From assembly GCA_965240365.1 (NCBI GenBank), contig OZ251218.1, forward strand, positions 3,534,001 to 3,598,000: a DNA stretch of 64,000 nt, read 5' to 3'. Positions 27,141 to 35,461 of this stretch are shown here, piece by piece; position 1 is the first letter of the stretch; every line of letters begins with the position of its first letter. A program made the position numbers and the translations under genes. The notes beneath the pieces are model-generated. The model had not been told where the DNA came from. It was given only the letters and a program-made list of their open reading frames with translations, and ran no database searches. Source of the DNA: G965240365 sp965240365. GTDB lineage: Bacteria; Pseudomonadota; Gammaproteobacteria; Eutrophobiales; Eutrophobiaceae.

Positions 27141-28367
27141 ATGCAGACCTTTATTGAAAAAGCGATGCTTGATACGCCGGCCGGTCGGGAAGCCGAGCGC
27201 ATCGTGCGCGCCTGTGTCCACTGCGGATTTTGTACCGCCACCTGCCCGACCTACCAGCTTTTGGGTGACGAACTGGACGGCCCGCGCGGCCGCATCTATC
27301 TGATCAAGTCCATGCTGGAGGCCAATTCCGCCAGCCGCAAAACCATGCAACATCTGGATCGCTGCCTGACCTGCCGGGCCTGTGAGACGACCTGCCCCTC
27401 GGGTGTCGAATATGGCAAGCTGGTCGATATTGGCCGCCAGGTGATTGAAGACAAGGTGCAGCGCGCCGGGCATGAGCGTTTGTTCCGCTTTCTTATTTTG
27501 CGCATCCTGCCCTATCGCGCGCGTTTCACGCCGCTGTTGCGCCTCGGGCAACTTTTTCGTTTTCTGTTGCCGCCCGCTTTGAAGGGCATGATCCCGGTCC
27601 GGCGGCGGCTTGAGTCCGCCGCCGTCCGGCCGCCCAAAGGCGGGCGCCGGGTATTGTTGTTCAAAGGTTGCGTGCAGCCGGCGCTGGCCCCCGAGATCAA
27701 TCAGGCCACGGTCAGGGTCTTGAACCGGCTGGATATTGCCGTTGACGAGATAACCGGGCAGGGCTGTTGCGGCGCGCTGCCGCAGCATTTGAGCGCGGCC
27801 GGGCAGGCCGCGGCATTCATGCGCAGGAATATTGACGCCTTCTGGCCTTATATCACCCGCGGCGCCGAGGCGATCATCTCGACCGCCAGCGGTTGCGGCG
27901 TGCAGCTAAAGGAATATGGCTATCTGTTGAAAGATGACCCTGAATACGCGGCCAGGGCCGCCAGGATCGCGGAGCTTAGCCAGGATATAGCGGAATATCT
28001 GGCCGGGTTTGAGTTGAACAGTCTGCCACGCCCGGCCGGCGGCCGCGTTGTCTTTCAAAGCCCCTGCACGTTGCAGCATGGACAGAAATTGAACGGGGTC
28101 ACGGAGGCGCTCCTGGAGCGGCTCGGGTTTGAACTGGCGCCGGTCAAGGATCCGCATTTGTGCTGCGGTTCGGCCGGGGTGTATTCGCTGTTACAGGGGA
28201 AAATCTCCAGACGGCTGCAGGCCGACAAGATCAAAAACCTGCTGCAAGACCGGCCCGAGGCGATCCTCACGGCCAATATCGGCTGCGCCAAGCACCTGCA
28301 ACAGGCCAGCCCGGTGCCTGTCAGGCACTGGATAGAGGAGGTGGCCGCATTGGGAAACGCGGATTAA
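27141..28367 (+). CDS. glcF: Glycolate oxidase iron-sulfur subunit GlcF
   Basis: A 408-residue electron-transfer subunit with two [4Fe-4S] motifs, CVHCGFCTATCP near residue 24 and CLTCRACETTCP near residue 74, and two CCG motifs (QGCCGALPQH, HLCCGSAGVY) of the cysteine-rich domain. It passes electrons from the GlcD/GlcE flavins to the quinone pool. Starts two bases after glcE. A hairpin stands between it and the convergent lipoprotein gene. Confidence 0.95.
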   Translation: MQTFIEKAMLDTPAGREAERIVRACVHCGFCTATCPTYQLLGDELDGPRGRIYLIKSMLEANSASRKTMQHLDRCLTCRACETTCPSGVEYGKLVDIGRQVIEDKVQRAGHERLFRFLILRILPYRARFTPLLRLGQLFRFLLPPALKGMIPVRRRLESAAVRPPKGGRRVLLFKGCVQPALAPEINQATVRVLNRLDIAVDEITGQGCCGALPQHLSAAGQAAAFMRRNIDAFWPYITRGAEAIISTASGCGVQLKEYGYLLKDDPEYAARAARIAELSQDIAEYLAGFELNSLPRPAGGRVVFQSPCTLQHGQKLNGVTEALLERLGFELAPVKDPHLCCGSAGVYSLLQGKISRRLQADKIKNLLQDRPEAILTANIGCAKHLQQASPVPVRHWIEEVAALGNAD

Positions 28368-28416
28368 ATAACACCCATTCGCAAGGTGTCTCGCGGAGCT
28401 AAACCAGGCTGCTCCC

Positions 28417-28437
28417 CCCTCCCCCGGCGGGGGAGGG
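28417..28437. terminator. Perfect 9-bp hairpin between convergent genes
   Basis: CCCTCCCCC and GGGGGAGGG pair perfectly round a three-base loop, in the 98-base gap between the glcF stop and the convergent lipoprotein gene. No T-run follows on either strand, so it is not a classical intrinsic terminator. It may act as a transcription barrier or be a dispersed repeat. Confidence 0.45.
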
Positions 28438-28465
28438 TTGGGGAGGGGGCACGCGGGCGGCGCCG

Positions 28466-28915
28466 CTAGTTGGCAACCTCCCAGTTGCCTTTCGCGCTGC
28501 GACAGGCCTTGCCGTGGATGATCTCGGCGCGCCCGTCAATAACGGCCTCGGTGGTATATTCCCGGCAGGGTCTCTGGGCCTTTTTGTAAGTGCGGGTGGG
28601 CGTGGTCTTGTAGCGGATGCCGGTGTCGGGATTATTCCAGGTCACACTCCTGCCGGTCGGCGCGCTTTCCAGCGCGTCATTCATGCGCCGCCGGTCAAGC
28701 TCGTCCATGCTCTGGCCGATGTTGCCGCCCAGATAGCCGCCCAGCAGGGCGCCGATTGCCACGGCCGCCAACTGGCCGGTGCCGTCCCCGATCTGGCTGC
28801 CGACATAGGCGCCCGTGCCGGCGCCAAGCAGGGTGCCAACGTTTTGCTTGTTCAGATTACAGGCCGTTAACACAAGGACGCTTGCGATCACGGCGATATA
28901 GCTTGCTTTGTTCAT
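28466..28915 (-). CDS. Glycine-zipper lipoprotein (17 kDa surface antigen family)
   Basis: A 149-residue predicted outer-membrane lipoprotein. The signal peptide ends in the lipobox LTAC (C19). A glycine-zipper segment follows (GTLLGAGTGAYVGSQIGDG, then IGALLGGYLGGNIGQ, residues about 27-68) and a C-terminal domain with paired cysteines (RPCREYT, GKACRSA) resembling the RT0821/Lpp0805 group of 17 kDa surface antigens. Role: envelope integrity, not further defined. It is 124 bases downstream of mlaA on the same strand. Confidence 0.85.
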   Translation of the reverse strand: MNKASYIAVIASVLVLTACNLNKQNVGTLLGAGTGAYVGSQIGDGTGQLAAVAIGALLGGYLGGNIGQSMDELDRRRMNDALESAPTGRSVTWNNPDTGIRYKTTPTRTYKKAQRPCREYTTEAVIDGRAEIIHGKACRSAKGNWEVAN

Positions 28916-29039
28916 GGTTTTACTCCAGATATTTTAATAACGGATTCAGTCCCCGATTAGAACATAAATCCCGCGCGGAGTTTAGCCCCGCCAGGCAGGA
29001 ACGCGAACTGTTTGGCATTACCCACCCGCCACGGGCGGG

Positions 29040-29777
29040 CTACTCTTCTTCAAATATATCTTCATAGCCGCTGAGCGGCGGATTGCCGTCATGGATCAGG
29101 AATTCACGTTGTTGCAGATAGGCCTCGCGGGTGAAGGCGTACGGGTCCAGCGCGGCCTGATCGCGGATATTGCTGGCCTCCAGCAGGTTGGCGCGGGTAT
29201 TGATGGCGTTGACGGCGTTGAGCGGCAACAGGACCGGGCCGGAGACATAAAAGAACGGGTTTAAAAGTGTGCTCGGTATGAAATCGGCCGTATCACGCAG
29301 GGTATTCGGGCCAAACAGCGGCAGATACAGATAAAAACCCTTATCCACCCCCCACACGGCCAGGGTCTGGCCAAAATCTTCTTCATGCGCGGGCAGGCCC
29401 ATATCGTCTCCGGCCACATCAAACCAGCCGCCGATGCCCAGCGTGGAGTTGAATATAAATCTCAGTGAATCATTGACGCCCTGCTCAAATTTGCCCTGCA
29501 GAAAATCATTCAGGATCACGTTAAGGTAGCTCAGGTTATTAAAAAAGTTGGTAATGCCGGTCCTTACCGGCACGGGCGTAACCCTGACATAGCCTTTGGC
29601 GGCCGGTTTGAGCAAGGCCCGATCCAGGCTTTCATTGACATTGAAAAACACCCGGTTGGCCGGCTCAAGCGGGTCATGGCCGGGTTCGTTCTGCATGGTG
29701 GCGCAGCCCGTTGCGGCCAGGATAATGCCGAGCGAAAGAAGCTGTTTTGCCAGTTGGAAAAGACGCCATTCAGTCAT
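29040..29777 (-). CDS. mlaA: Phospholipid-binding lipoprotein MlaA (VacJ)
   Basis: Outer-membrane lipoprotein that extracts misplaced phospholipids from the outer leaflet and passes them to MlaC. The ATG at 29777 gives a lipoprotein signal peptide with lipobox AATGC (C25); a longer frame of 19 codons adds a polar stretch before it and is rejected. Family signatures DPLEPANRVFFNVNESLD and RFIFNSTLGIGGWFDVA are intact; 245 residues. It follows mlaC and the hopanoid genes on the same strand. Confidence 0.94.
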   Translation of the reverse strand: MTEWRLFQLAKQLLSLGIILAATGCATMQNEPGHDPLEPANRVFFNVNESLDRALLKPAAKGYVRVTPVPVRTGITNFFNNLSYLNVILNDFLQGKFEQGVNDSLRFIFNSTLGIGGWFDVAGDDMGLPAHEEDFGQTLAVWGVDKGFYLYLPLFGPNTLRDTADFIPSTLLNPFFYVSGPVLLPLNAVNAINTRANLLEASNIRDQAALDPYAFTREAYLQQREFLIHDGNPPLSGYEDIFEEE

Positions 29778-29860
29778 TGTTAATTCTCTGTTTGATGATT
29801 CGGTTTGATTCCGTTGCCGTTCAAATATTGACACATCTGAATCGGGCGGGCAATTCTAAA

Positions 29861-30514
29861 TTATTCCGGCTCAGAGCCCGACTCAGACCCGTCAGGATAC
29901 TGTAAATTGCGAATTTTCTCCTCCAGGCTGCTTATCAGGGCCGGATAACCCCGCTCCCTGATCAGGCCGCCATATTCGGCGCGCTTGAGGGACAGGTCAT
30001 TGATGCCTTTCGCAATCACACTGATAATTTTCCAGTCAGCGCCTGTTTGCTGGACAATATAGTCAAAGCTCACGGCTTCGGCGCCGGGCGATTCAAATAC
30101 GGTCTTGACCAGATAGCGGTTTTTTCTGAGCGCGCGCGTGCCGACCAGGCGGAAAGATTGATTTTCAAAGGCGTCAAAGCGATCCACATAGGTGGAGACC
30201 GTCAGCCGCCCGAACAGCGCAATGAACGCCTGTTGTTGCCCCTCATCCAGTGATTGCCAGTGACGGCTTAATATCACCCGGGCAATCAGGGGGAGGTCAA
30301 AATGACTGCCGACGGTCTCTTCCATGAGGGCGTAGCGGGCCTGATAAGCGCCGGTTTCGGATTTCCGCATGATCTCAAGCAGACTCTCATGCAGGGCGTT
30401 GACCGGCGTGGTGATTGCGCTGGTTTCGGCGGCCGCGGACAAGGCGGCGGCCGGGTGCAGCAAGAGACAGATCAAAATGTATCCGGCTCGAACCGGAGAG
30501 AGATATTTTTTCAT
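29861..30514 (-). CDS. mlaC: MlaC/Ttg2D-family periplasmic lipid-transport protein (HpnM-like)
   Basis: A 217-residue secreted protein with a signal peptide (MKKYLSPVRAGYILICLLLH, cleavage near ALSAAA). The toluene-tolerance/MlaC domain shows ILSRHWQSLDEGQQQAFIALF and FDYIVQQTGADWKIISVIAKGI. It shuttles phospholipid between MlaA and the inner membrane. Beside hpnB and hpnH it may be the hopanoid-associated version named HpnM, so a role in hopanoid trafficking is possible (inference). mlaF, mlaE and mlaD are not here. Confidence 0.88.
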   Translation of the reverse strand: MKKYLSPVRAGYILICLLLHPAAALSAAAETSAITTPVNALHESLLEIMRKSETGAYQARYALMEETVGSHFDLPLIARVILSRHWQSLDEGQQQAFIALFGRLTVSTYVDRFDAFENQSFRLVGTRALRKNRYLVKTVFESPGAEAVSFDYIVQQTGADWKIISVIAKGINDLSLKRAEYGGLIRERGYPALISSLEEKIRNLQYPDGSESGSEPE

Positions 30515-30637
30515 GCTTGTCGGGCTTGGGTCTGTTCGTGTTTATCCGTGTTCATCTGCGTTCATCTGTGGTTTTAGTCTGTCCATAATTATTCCTTACT
30601 ACACTTGATAACCTTTTCAGCAAAATGTTGCACTAAG

Positions 30638-31753
30638 CTATTTATAATAACGGCCTTTCCAGGTAGCCCCCCGACCAAAATGATGCTGCATGGCGGAACT
30701 CAGGGTCATCAATAAATAGAGCAGGCCCACCGGCGGCAGGCTGATCGCCAGGACCGGGCTGATGCCATAGTAACGCAATGTCGGCAGATAGCAGAAGATT
30801 TGCAGCGCCAATGTCAACAGGCCAAAGAGAACAACGACCGGGTCATCCTGCGCCAGGGCGATCACGGGCAGAATAAAGGCCGCGAACAGCAATAATACGC
30901 AAAGCATTAACCGCCAGGGTGAATAAGCCAACTGGGTGTAAGCGGTCCGCTGCACCATGCGCCAGATAGTCCCCAGACTTTGATAGTCGCGCAGACTGAG
31001 GGCGGAATGGGTCAGGCCGGTCCAGATCGCGTGGCCCTGCTGTTTCAGTTTTTTTGCGAGCGCGCAATCATCGATCAACGCCTGTTTGATACAGGCAAAG
31101 CCGCCCAGTTCTTCCAGCGCCTGCCTGTGCAGCAGGATACAGCCCCCGGCCGCGGCCGCAATACCGGAGCGCGGCTTGTTGGACAAGTGGAAGGGATAGA
31201 GCAGCTTGAAGAAAAAGATGAAGGCCGGCAGCAAGAGTCTTTCCGGGGCCGAAGTCATCTTCAGGCGCGCCATCAGCGACACCATTTTCAAATCATGGCC
31301 CCGGGCCTTTTGCAGCATGGCCGCGATAATGCCCGGTTGCAGCATAATATCGGCGTCCAGCAACAGGATATAGCGCGTGTCGATCAGCCGCCGTCCCTGT
31401 TCCAGCGCCCAGAGTTTGCCGCTCCAGCCGGCGGGGGGCGCCGCGCCGGGCACGATACGCAGGCGTTTGAGGCCGCTCGCGCGCGCGGCCTCGCCGGTGT
31501 TATCGCTGGACTGATCATCGACCAGGACGACCCTGAGGCCCGCGCCCTGACGCAGCGCCCGCAGGGTCTGGCCGATATGCGCGGCCTCGTTCCTGGCGGG
31601 TATCAGCACGGTGATCCCGGCCAGATCGGCAGCGGTATCGGTATCGGCGTCGCTGTCCAGTGTTTCGCGGGCACTCCACGGCCGCCAGGGCAGCAGGGCG
31701 ATAGCCAGCCAGATGAACAGGCCCGGCAGAAAGACCAGGCAGGAATAATCCAT
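30638..31753 (-). CDS. hpnB: Hopene-associated glycosyltransferase HpnB
   Basis: A 371-residue GT-A family 2 glycosyltransferase with an N-terminal membrane anchor, nucleotide-sugar motif VVLVDDQSSDNTGEAA, metal-site LLDADI, acceptor-site DDCALAKKLKQQGH and three to four C-terminal helices. This layout with LTHSALSLRDYQSLGTIWRM is that of HpnB in hopanoid clusters. The sugar and acceptor have not been established. It lies 21 bases downstream of hpnH, in one transcript. Confidence 0.9.
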   Translation of the reverse strand: MDYSCLVFLPGLFIWLAIALLPWRPWSARETLDSDADTDTAADLAGITVLIPARNEAAHIGQTLRALRQGAGLRVVLVDDQSSDNTGEAARASGLKRLRIVPGAAPPAGWSGKLWALEQGRRLIDTRYILLLDADIMLQPGIIAAMLQKARGHDLKMVSLMARLKMTSAPERLLLPAFIFFFKLLYPFHLSNKPRSGIAAAAGGCILLHRQALEELGGFACIKQALIDDCALAKKLKQQGHAIWTGLTHSALSLRDYQSLGTIWRMVQRTAYTQLAYSPWRLMLCVLLLFAAFILPVIALAQDDPVVVLFGLLTLALQIFCYLPTLRYYGISPVLAISLPPVGLLYLLMTLSSAMQHHFGRGATWKGRYYK

Positions 31754-31774
31754 CAGGGCGCTGTCGGCGCCCCG

Positions 31775-32899
31775 TCAATTGGCATCGTTCATTCTGCCGC
31801 AGGCGCTCTTCGATTTGATCATGACAATCGGCCGGGCGTGGACCTGGTCGTCATACAAGACGGGCAATTCCGGGGCCATCGCGCCGTCCGTCCGCGGCCC
31901 CTTGAAATAGACGCCCAGCGCCTTGAGCGGATGATTGACCGTGTCATTGACGGCGGTCGCCTCAAAGCCGGAATGCACCATGCAGTTGGCGCATTTCGGA
32001 TTTCTGCCGCTGCCGTAATTATCCCAGTCCGTCTCTTCCATGAGCGCCTTGAAGCTGTTCGCGTGGCCCTCGCCGACCAGCAGATAACAGGGTTTTTGCC
32101 AGCCGAACACATTGCGCGTGGGATTGCCCCAGGGCGTGCAGGCATAGGTCTGGTTACCGGCCAGAAAGTCAAGATACAGCGAGGACTGGTTGAAGCGCCA
32201 TTTTTTGCCCTTGCCCAGCTTGAACAGATCCCGGAACAATTGCTTGCTCTGGGTCTTTTTCAGGAAGACATCCTGCCGCGGCGCGCGCTCATAGCTGTAA
32301 CCGGGCGAGATGGTGACGCCCTCGACCCCGAGTTGCATGGCCATATCCATAAATTCGGCGATTTCTTCCGCGCTTTCGTTCTGGAACAGGGTGCAGTTTA
32401 TAGTCACGCGGAAATCCTTTGACCGGGCCAGCTTGATCACCTTGATACACTTATCGAATACGCCCTCCCGGCAGACCGAGGCGTCATGCCGTTCGCGGTT
32501 GCCGTCCAGATGGATGGAAAAGGTCAGATACGGCGAGGGCGCATACTCGTCGATATGCTTATTCAGCAGCAGCGCGTTGGTGCAGAGGTAAACGAATTTT
32601 TTGCGGCCGATAAAGCCCTTTACGATCCGGTTCATTTCCTTGTGAATCAGCGGTTCGCCGCCGGCAATCGAGACCACCGGGGCGCCGCATTCATCAATGG
32701 CCTGCATACATTCGTCGTAGCTCAGGCGTTTATCGAGGATATCTCTGGGATAGCTGATCTTGCCGCAACCGGCGCAGGCCAGATTGCAGCGGAACAGGGG
32801 TTCCAGCATGAGCACCAGCGGGTAGCGCGCCACCTTTTTCAGTTTTTTCCCGAGGATATATTTCCCGACCCTGTATTGTTGTATCAGAGGAACGCCCAT
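31775..32899 (-). CDS. hpnH: Adenosyl-hopene transferase HpnH
   Basis: A 374-residue radical-SAM enzyme that attaches the 5'-deoxyadenosyl group to diploptene, the first step of side-chain extension in C35 hopanoids. The cluster motif CNLACAGC sits near residue 38; SIAGGEPLIHKEMN is the SAM-binding GGE motif, and a C-terminal cysteine group (CTPWGNP, NPKCANC) follows. The ribosome-binding site AGGAG lies ahead of the ATG. Squalene-hopene cyclase is not in the window, so the pathway is completed elsewhere. Confidence 0.94.
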   Translation of the reverse strand: MGVPLIQQYRVGKYILGKKLKKVARYPLVLMLEPLFRCNLACAGCGKISYPRDILDKRLSYDECMQAIDECGAPVVSIAGGEPLIHKEMNRIVKGFIGRKKFVYLCTNALLLNKHIDEYAPSPYLTFSIHLDGNRERHDASVCREGVFDKCIKVIKLARSKDFRVTINCTLFQNESAEEIAEFMDMAMQLGVEGVTISPGYSYERAPRQDVFLKKTQSKQLFRDLFKLGKGKKWRFNQSSLYLDFLAGNQTYACTPWGNPTRNVFGWQKPCYLLVGEGHANSFKALMEETDWDNYGSGRNPKCANCMVHSGFEATAVNDTVNHPLKALGVYFKGPRTDGAMAPELPVLYDDQVHARPIVMIKSKSACGRMNDAN

Positions 32900-33410
32900 T
32901 TATAAAAACTCCTGTTTTGATTGATATTTGGCAAGATGACTAAAGATATGCGATATTCGCCGGAATGTACAGCCTTCCGGCGGCCGCAATATGCCGATAT
33001 TTGGGATATACCCGCTGCCTCCGTCCACTCCCCCCGTAGTCATTCCGGCGAAGGCCGGAATCCAGTGGTTTATATAATACATTCCCGCCTGTGCGGGAAT
33101 GACGACCAAACACACCATTCCCACCCGCCAGCACAGGGTCACCTCATCTAAAATAAAGTGTCAGTTATCCTGGCCACGGTATCGTTAATATCGCTCATAA
33201 TGCGCCTATTGCCCCCGTTGTCATTCCAGCGAAAGCTGGAATCCAGTGGTTTATGTCATACATTCCCGCCCGGGCGGGAATGACAATGAGGGACATAGAC
33301 AAATTCCGGCAAACTTGAATGTCATTCTCAACTTCTGCATCATTCCGGACAGTGCTTGCATGCGCATCACGCACTGTTCATAATGCCAATCTTTTTCAGC
33401 CCGTGCCGCG
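32900..33410. repeat. hpnH-dxs divergent region with palindromic repeats and module C
   Basis: Hairpins at 33041-33062, 33080-33104, 33220-33243 and 33263-33286, and one complete inverted copy of module C (33135-33217). The outer parts (32900-33030 and 33290-33410) should contain the hpnH and dxs promoters; nothing specific was recognised there. Confidence 0.75.
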
Positions 33411-35306
33411 ATGAATAACAAGATTAACACACCACTACTGGATAAAATCAACTGCCCGGCCGATCTCAGGAAGCTGCCGGAATCCCGGCTGCTGGAACTG
33501 GTCGAGGAACTCAGACAGTTTCTGCTGCACTCGGTCAGCAAGAGCGGCGGGCATTTTGCGGCCAGCCTCGGCGCGGCCGAACTGACCGTGGCCCTGCATT
33601 ATTTATACAATACGCCCGAGGATCGGCTGGTCTGGGACGTGGGGCATCAGGCCTATATCCATAAAATCCTGACCGGCAGAAAGGAGCGCCTGCATACCAT
33701 CCGCAAATGGCAGGGGCTCGCACCCTTTCCGAAACGGGATGAGAGCAAATATGACACCTTCGGGGTCGGCCATTCCAGCACCTCGATCGGCGCCGCGCTC
33801 GGCATGTCCATCGCGGCGGCCCGCACCGGCGCCAAACGCAGGTGTGTCGCCATTATCGGCGACGGCGGCATGACTGCGGGCATGGCCTTTGAAGCCCTCA
33901 ACCACGCGGGCGCGCAACGCGGCGACCTGCTGGTGATCCTCAATGACAATAATATGTCGATCTCGCCCAATGTCGGCGCCCTGTCCAGTCATTTCGCCCG
34001 GCTTATATCCGGCCGGATTTATTCCACGGTTCGCAAAGGCGGCAAAAAGGTCCTGTCGAATATCCCCAGCGCGCTTGAGATCGCCAGGCGCGCCGAGGAA
34101 CACGTAAAGGGCCTGATCGTGCCCGGCACGCTGTTTGAAGAATTCGGCTTCAACTACATCGGGCCGATAGACGGGCATGACCTGTCGGCGCTGATAAAGA
34201 CGCTCAGAAACATCCGCAAACTGGACGGGCCGCAGTTTTTGCACATTATCACCCGCAAGGGCAAGGGCTACGGCCCGGCGGAAGAGGACCCCGTTAAATA
34301 TCACGGCGTCACGCCGTTTGACCCGGACAAGGGCATCGTTCCGCGGGCGGGTTCCGGTTCCGGGCCGAGTTACAGCAAGGTGTTTGGCGACTGGGCCTGT
34401 GATATGGCCAGCCAGGACGAGCGCTTTGCCGCGATCACGCCGGCCATGCGCGAAGGCTCCGGCCTGGTGCGCTTCGAGCAGGAGCATCCCGACAAATATT
34501 ATGACGTGGCCATTGCCGAGCAACACAGCGTCACGGTGGCGGCGGGGATGGCCTGCGAGGGCCTGAAGCCCGTGGTTGCGATCTATTCCACCTTCCTGCA
34601 ACGGGCCTATGATCAACTCATCCACGATGTTGCCGTGCAAAATCTGCCGATCCTGTTTGCGATTGACCGGGCCGGCTGTGTCGGCGCCGACGGGCCGACC
34701 CACAACGGCGCCTATGATCTCAGCTATCTGCGCTGCATCCCCGATCTGGTGATCATGGCGCCCGCGGACGAGAATGAATGCCGGCAAATGTTATATACCG
34801 GCTATCAACTGGATCGGGTCGCGGCCGTGCGCTATCCGCGGGGCGGCGGGCCGGGCGTTGCGATAGAGAAAAAAATGACGGCGCTGCCGCTCGGCAAGGC
34901 CGAACTCAGGCGCAAGGGCAAAGGTATTGCCATCCTGGCCTTTGGCGCGATGGTGGCGCCCTGCGAGCGCGTTGCCCGCGAACTCAACGCCACGCTGGTC
35001 AATATGCGCTTTGTCAAACCGATCGATGAAAGCTGCATTATCGAGTTGTGCGCGGCGCACGACCTGATCATCACGGTTGAAGACAATGTCATCCACGGCG
35101 GCGCCGGCGCCGCGGTCAACGAAGTCATCGCGGCGCGCGGCCTCGAACAACGCATCGCCAATCACGGCCTGCCCGACAGGCTCCTGCAACATGGTTCCAG
35201 AGACGACATGCTAAAAGACGCCGGCCTGCACTATGAAGGGATCCTCGATTTCGTGACCGCCCAGACAGGGAAGTTTGACCGGCGACAAAAAGTCGGCCAC
35301 GCCTGA
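33411..35306 (+). CDS. dxs: 1-deoxy-D-xylulose-5-phosphate synthase
   Basis: A 631-residue thiamine-diphosphate enzyme condensing pyruvate and glyceraldehyde 3-phosphate, the entry to the MEP isoprenoid pathway. The N-terminal signature SGGHFAASLGAAELTVALHY, the ThDP motif GDGGMTAGMAFEALNHAG with NDNNMSISPN, and the transketolase part (AEQHSVTVAAGMA, DRAGCVGADGPTHNG) are all intact. It stands divergently beside the hopanoid genes, whose C5 units it provides. Upstream SD is weak. Confidence 0.96.
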   Translation: MNNKINTPLLDKINCPADLRKLPESRLLELVEELRQFLLHSVSKSGGHFAASLGAAELTVALHYLYNTPEDRLVWDVGHQAYIHKILTGRKERLHTIRKWQGLAPFPKRDESKYDTFGVGHSSTSIGAALGMSIAAARTGAKRRCVAIIGDGGMTAGMAFEALNHAGAQRGDLLVILNDNNMSISPNVGALSSHFARLISGRIYSTVRKGGKKVLSNIPSALEIARRAEEHVKGLIVPGTLFEEFGFNYIGPIDGHDLSALIKTLRNIRKLDGPQFLHIITRKGKGYGPAEEDPVKYHGVTPFDPDKGIVPRAGSGSGPSYSKVFGDWACDMASQDERFAAITPAMREGSGLVRFEQEHPDKYYDVAIAEQHSVTVAAGMACEGLKPVVAIYSTFLQRAYDQLIHDVAVQNLPILFAIDRAGCVGADGPTHNGAYDLSYLRCIPDLVIMAPADENECRQMLYTGYQLDRVAAVRYPRGGGPGVAIEKKMTALPLGKAELRRKGKGIAILAFGAMVAPCERVARELNATLVNMRFVKPIDESCIIELCAAHDLIITVEDNVIHGGAGAAVNEVIAARGLEQRIANHGLPDRLLQHGSRDDMLKDAGLHYEGILDFVTAQTGKFDRRQKVGHA

Positions 35307-35461
35307 GCCCGGCGGCGGTTTCCTGCTGGCATTCGCGCCTGCCCGCTAAAGACAGCTTAGCGCAGATTGCGCGTCATGCCGGTTGACCTGATGCCCGGCC
35401 CTGTTGTCATTCCGGCCTGATCATTGCAGGCGGGCCGGGATAACGGCAGGAGTAGACGGGG
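35307..35461. repeat. Short gap with remnant repeat
   Basis: Between the convergent stops of dxs and the receptor gene. One degenerate ATTCCGGCCTG...GGGATAACGGC repeat at 35407-35447; no terminator with a T-run was seen. Confidence 0.4.

Noticed and set aside
30530..30590. Row of GTTCATCTGTGG-like 12-mers upstream of mlaC
   Set aside because: A commonly dispersed degenerate repeat seen in many genomes; no sign of function here.
30980..32422. 480-residue plus-strand frame opposite hpnB/hpnH
   Set aside because: Antisense to two well-recognised genes, low complexity, no motif.
33603..34787. 394-residue minus-strand frame in dxs
   Set aside because: Antisense to an intact dxs; H, D and G rich without fold.
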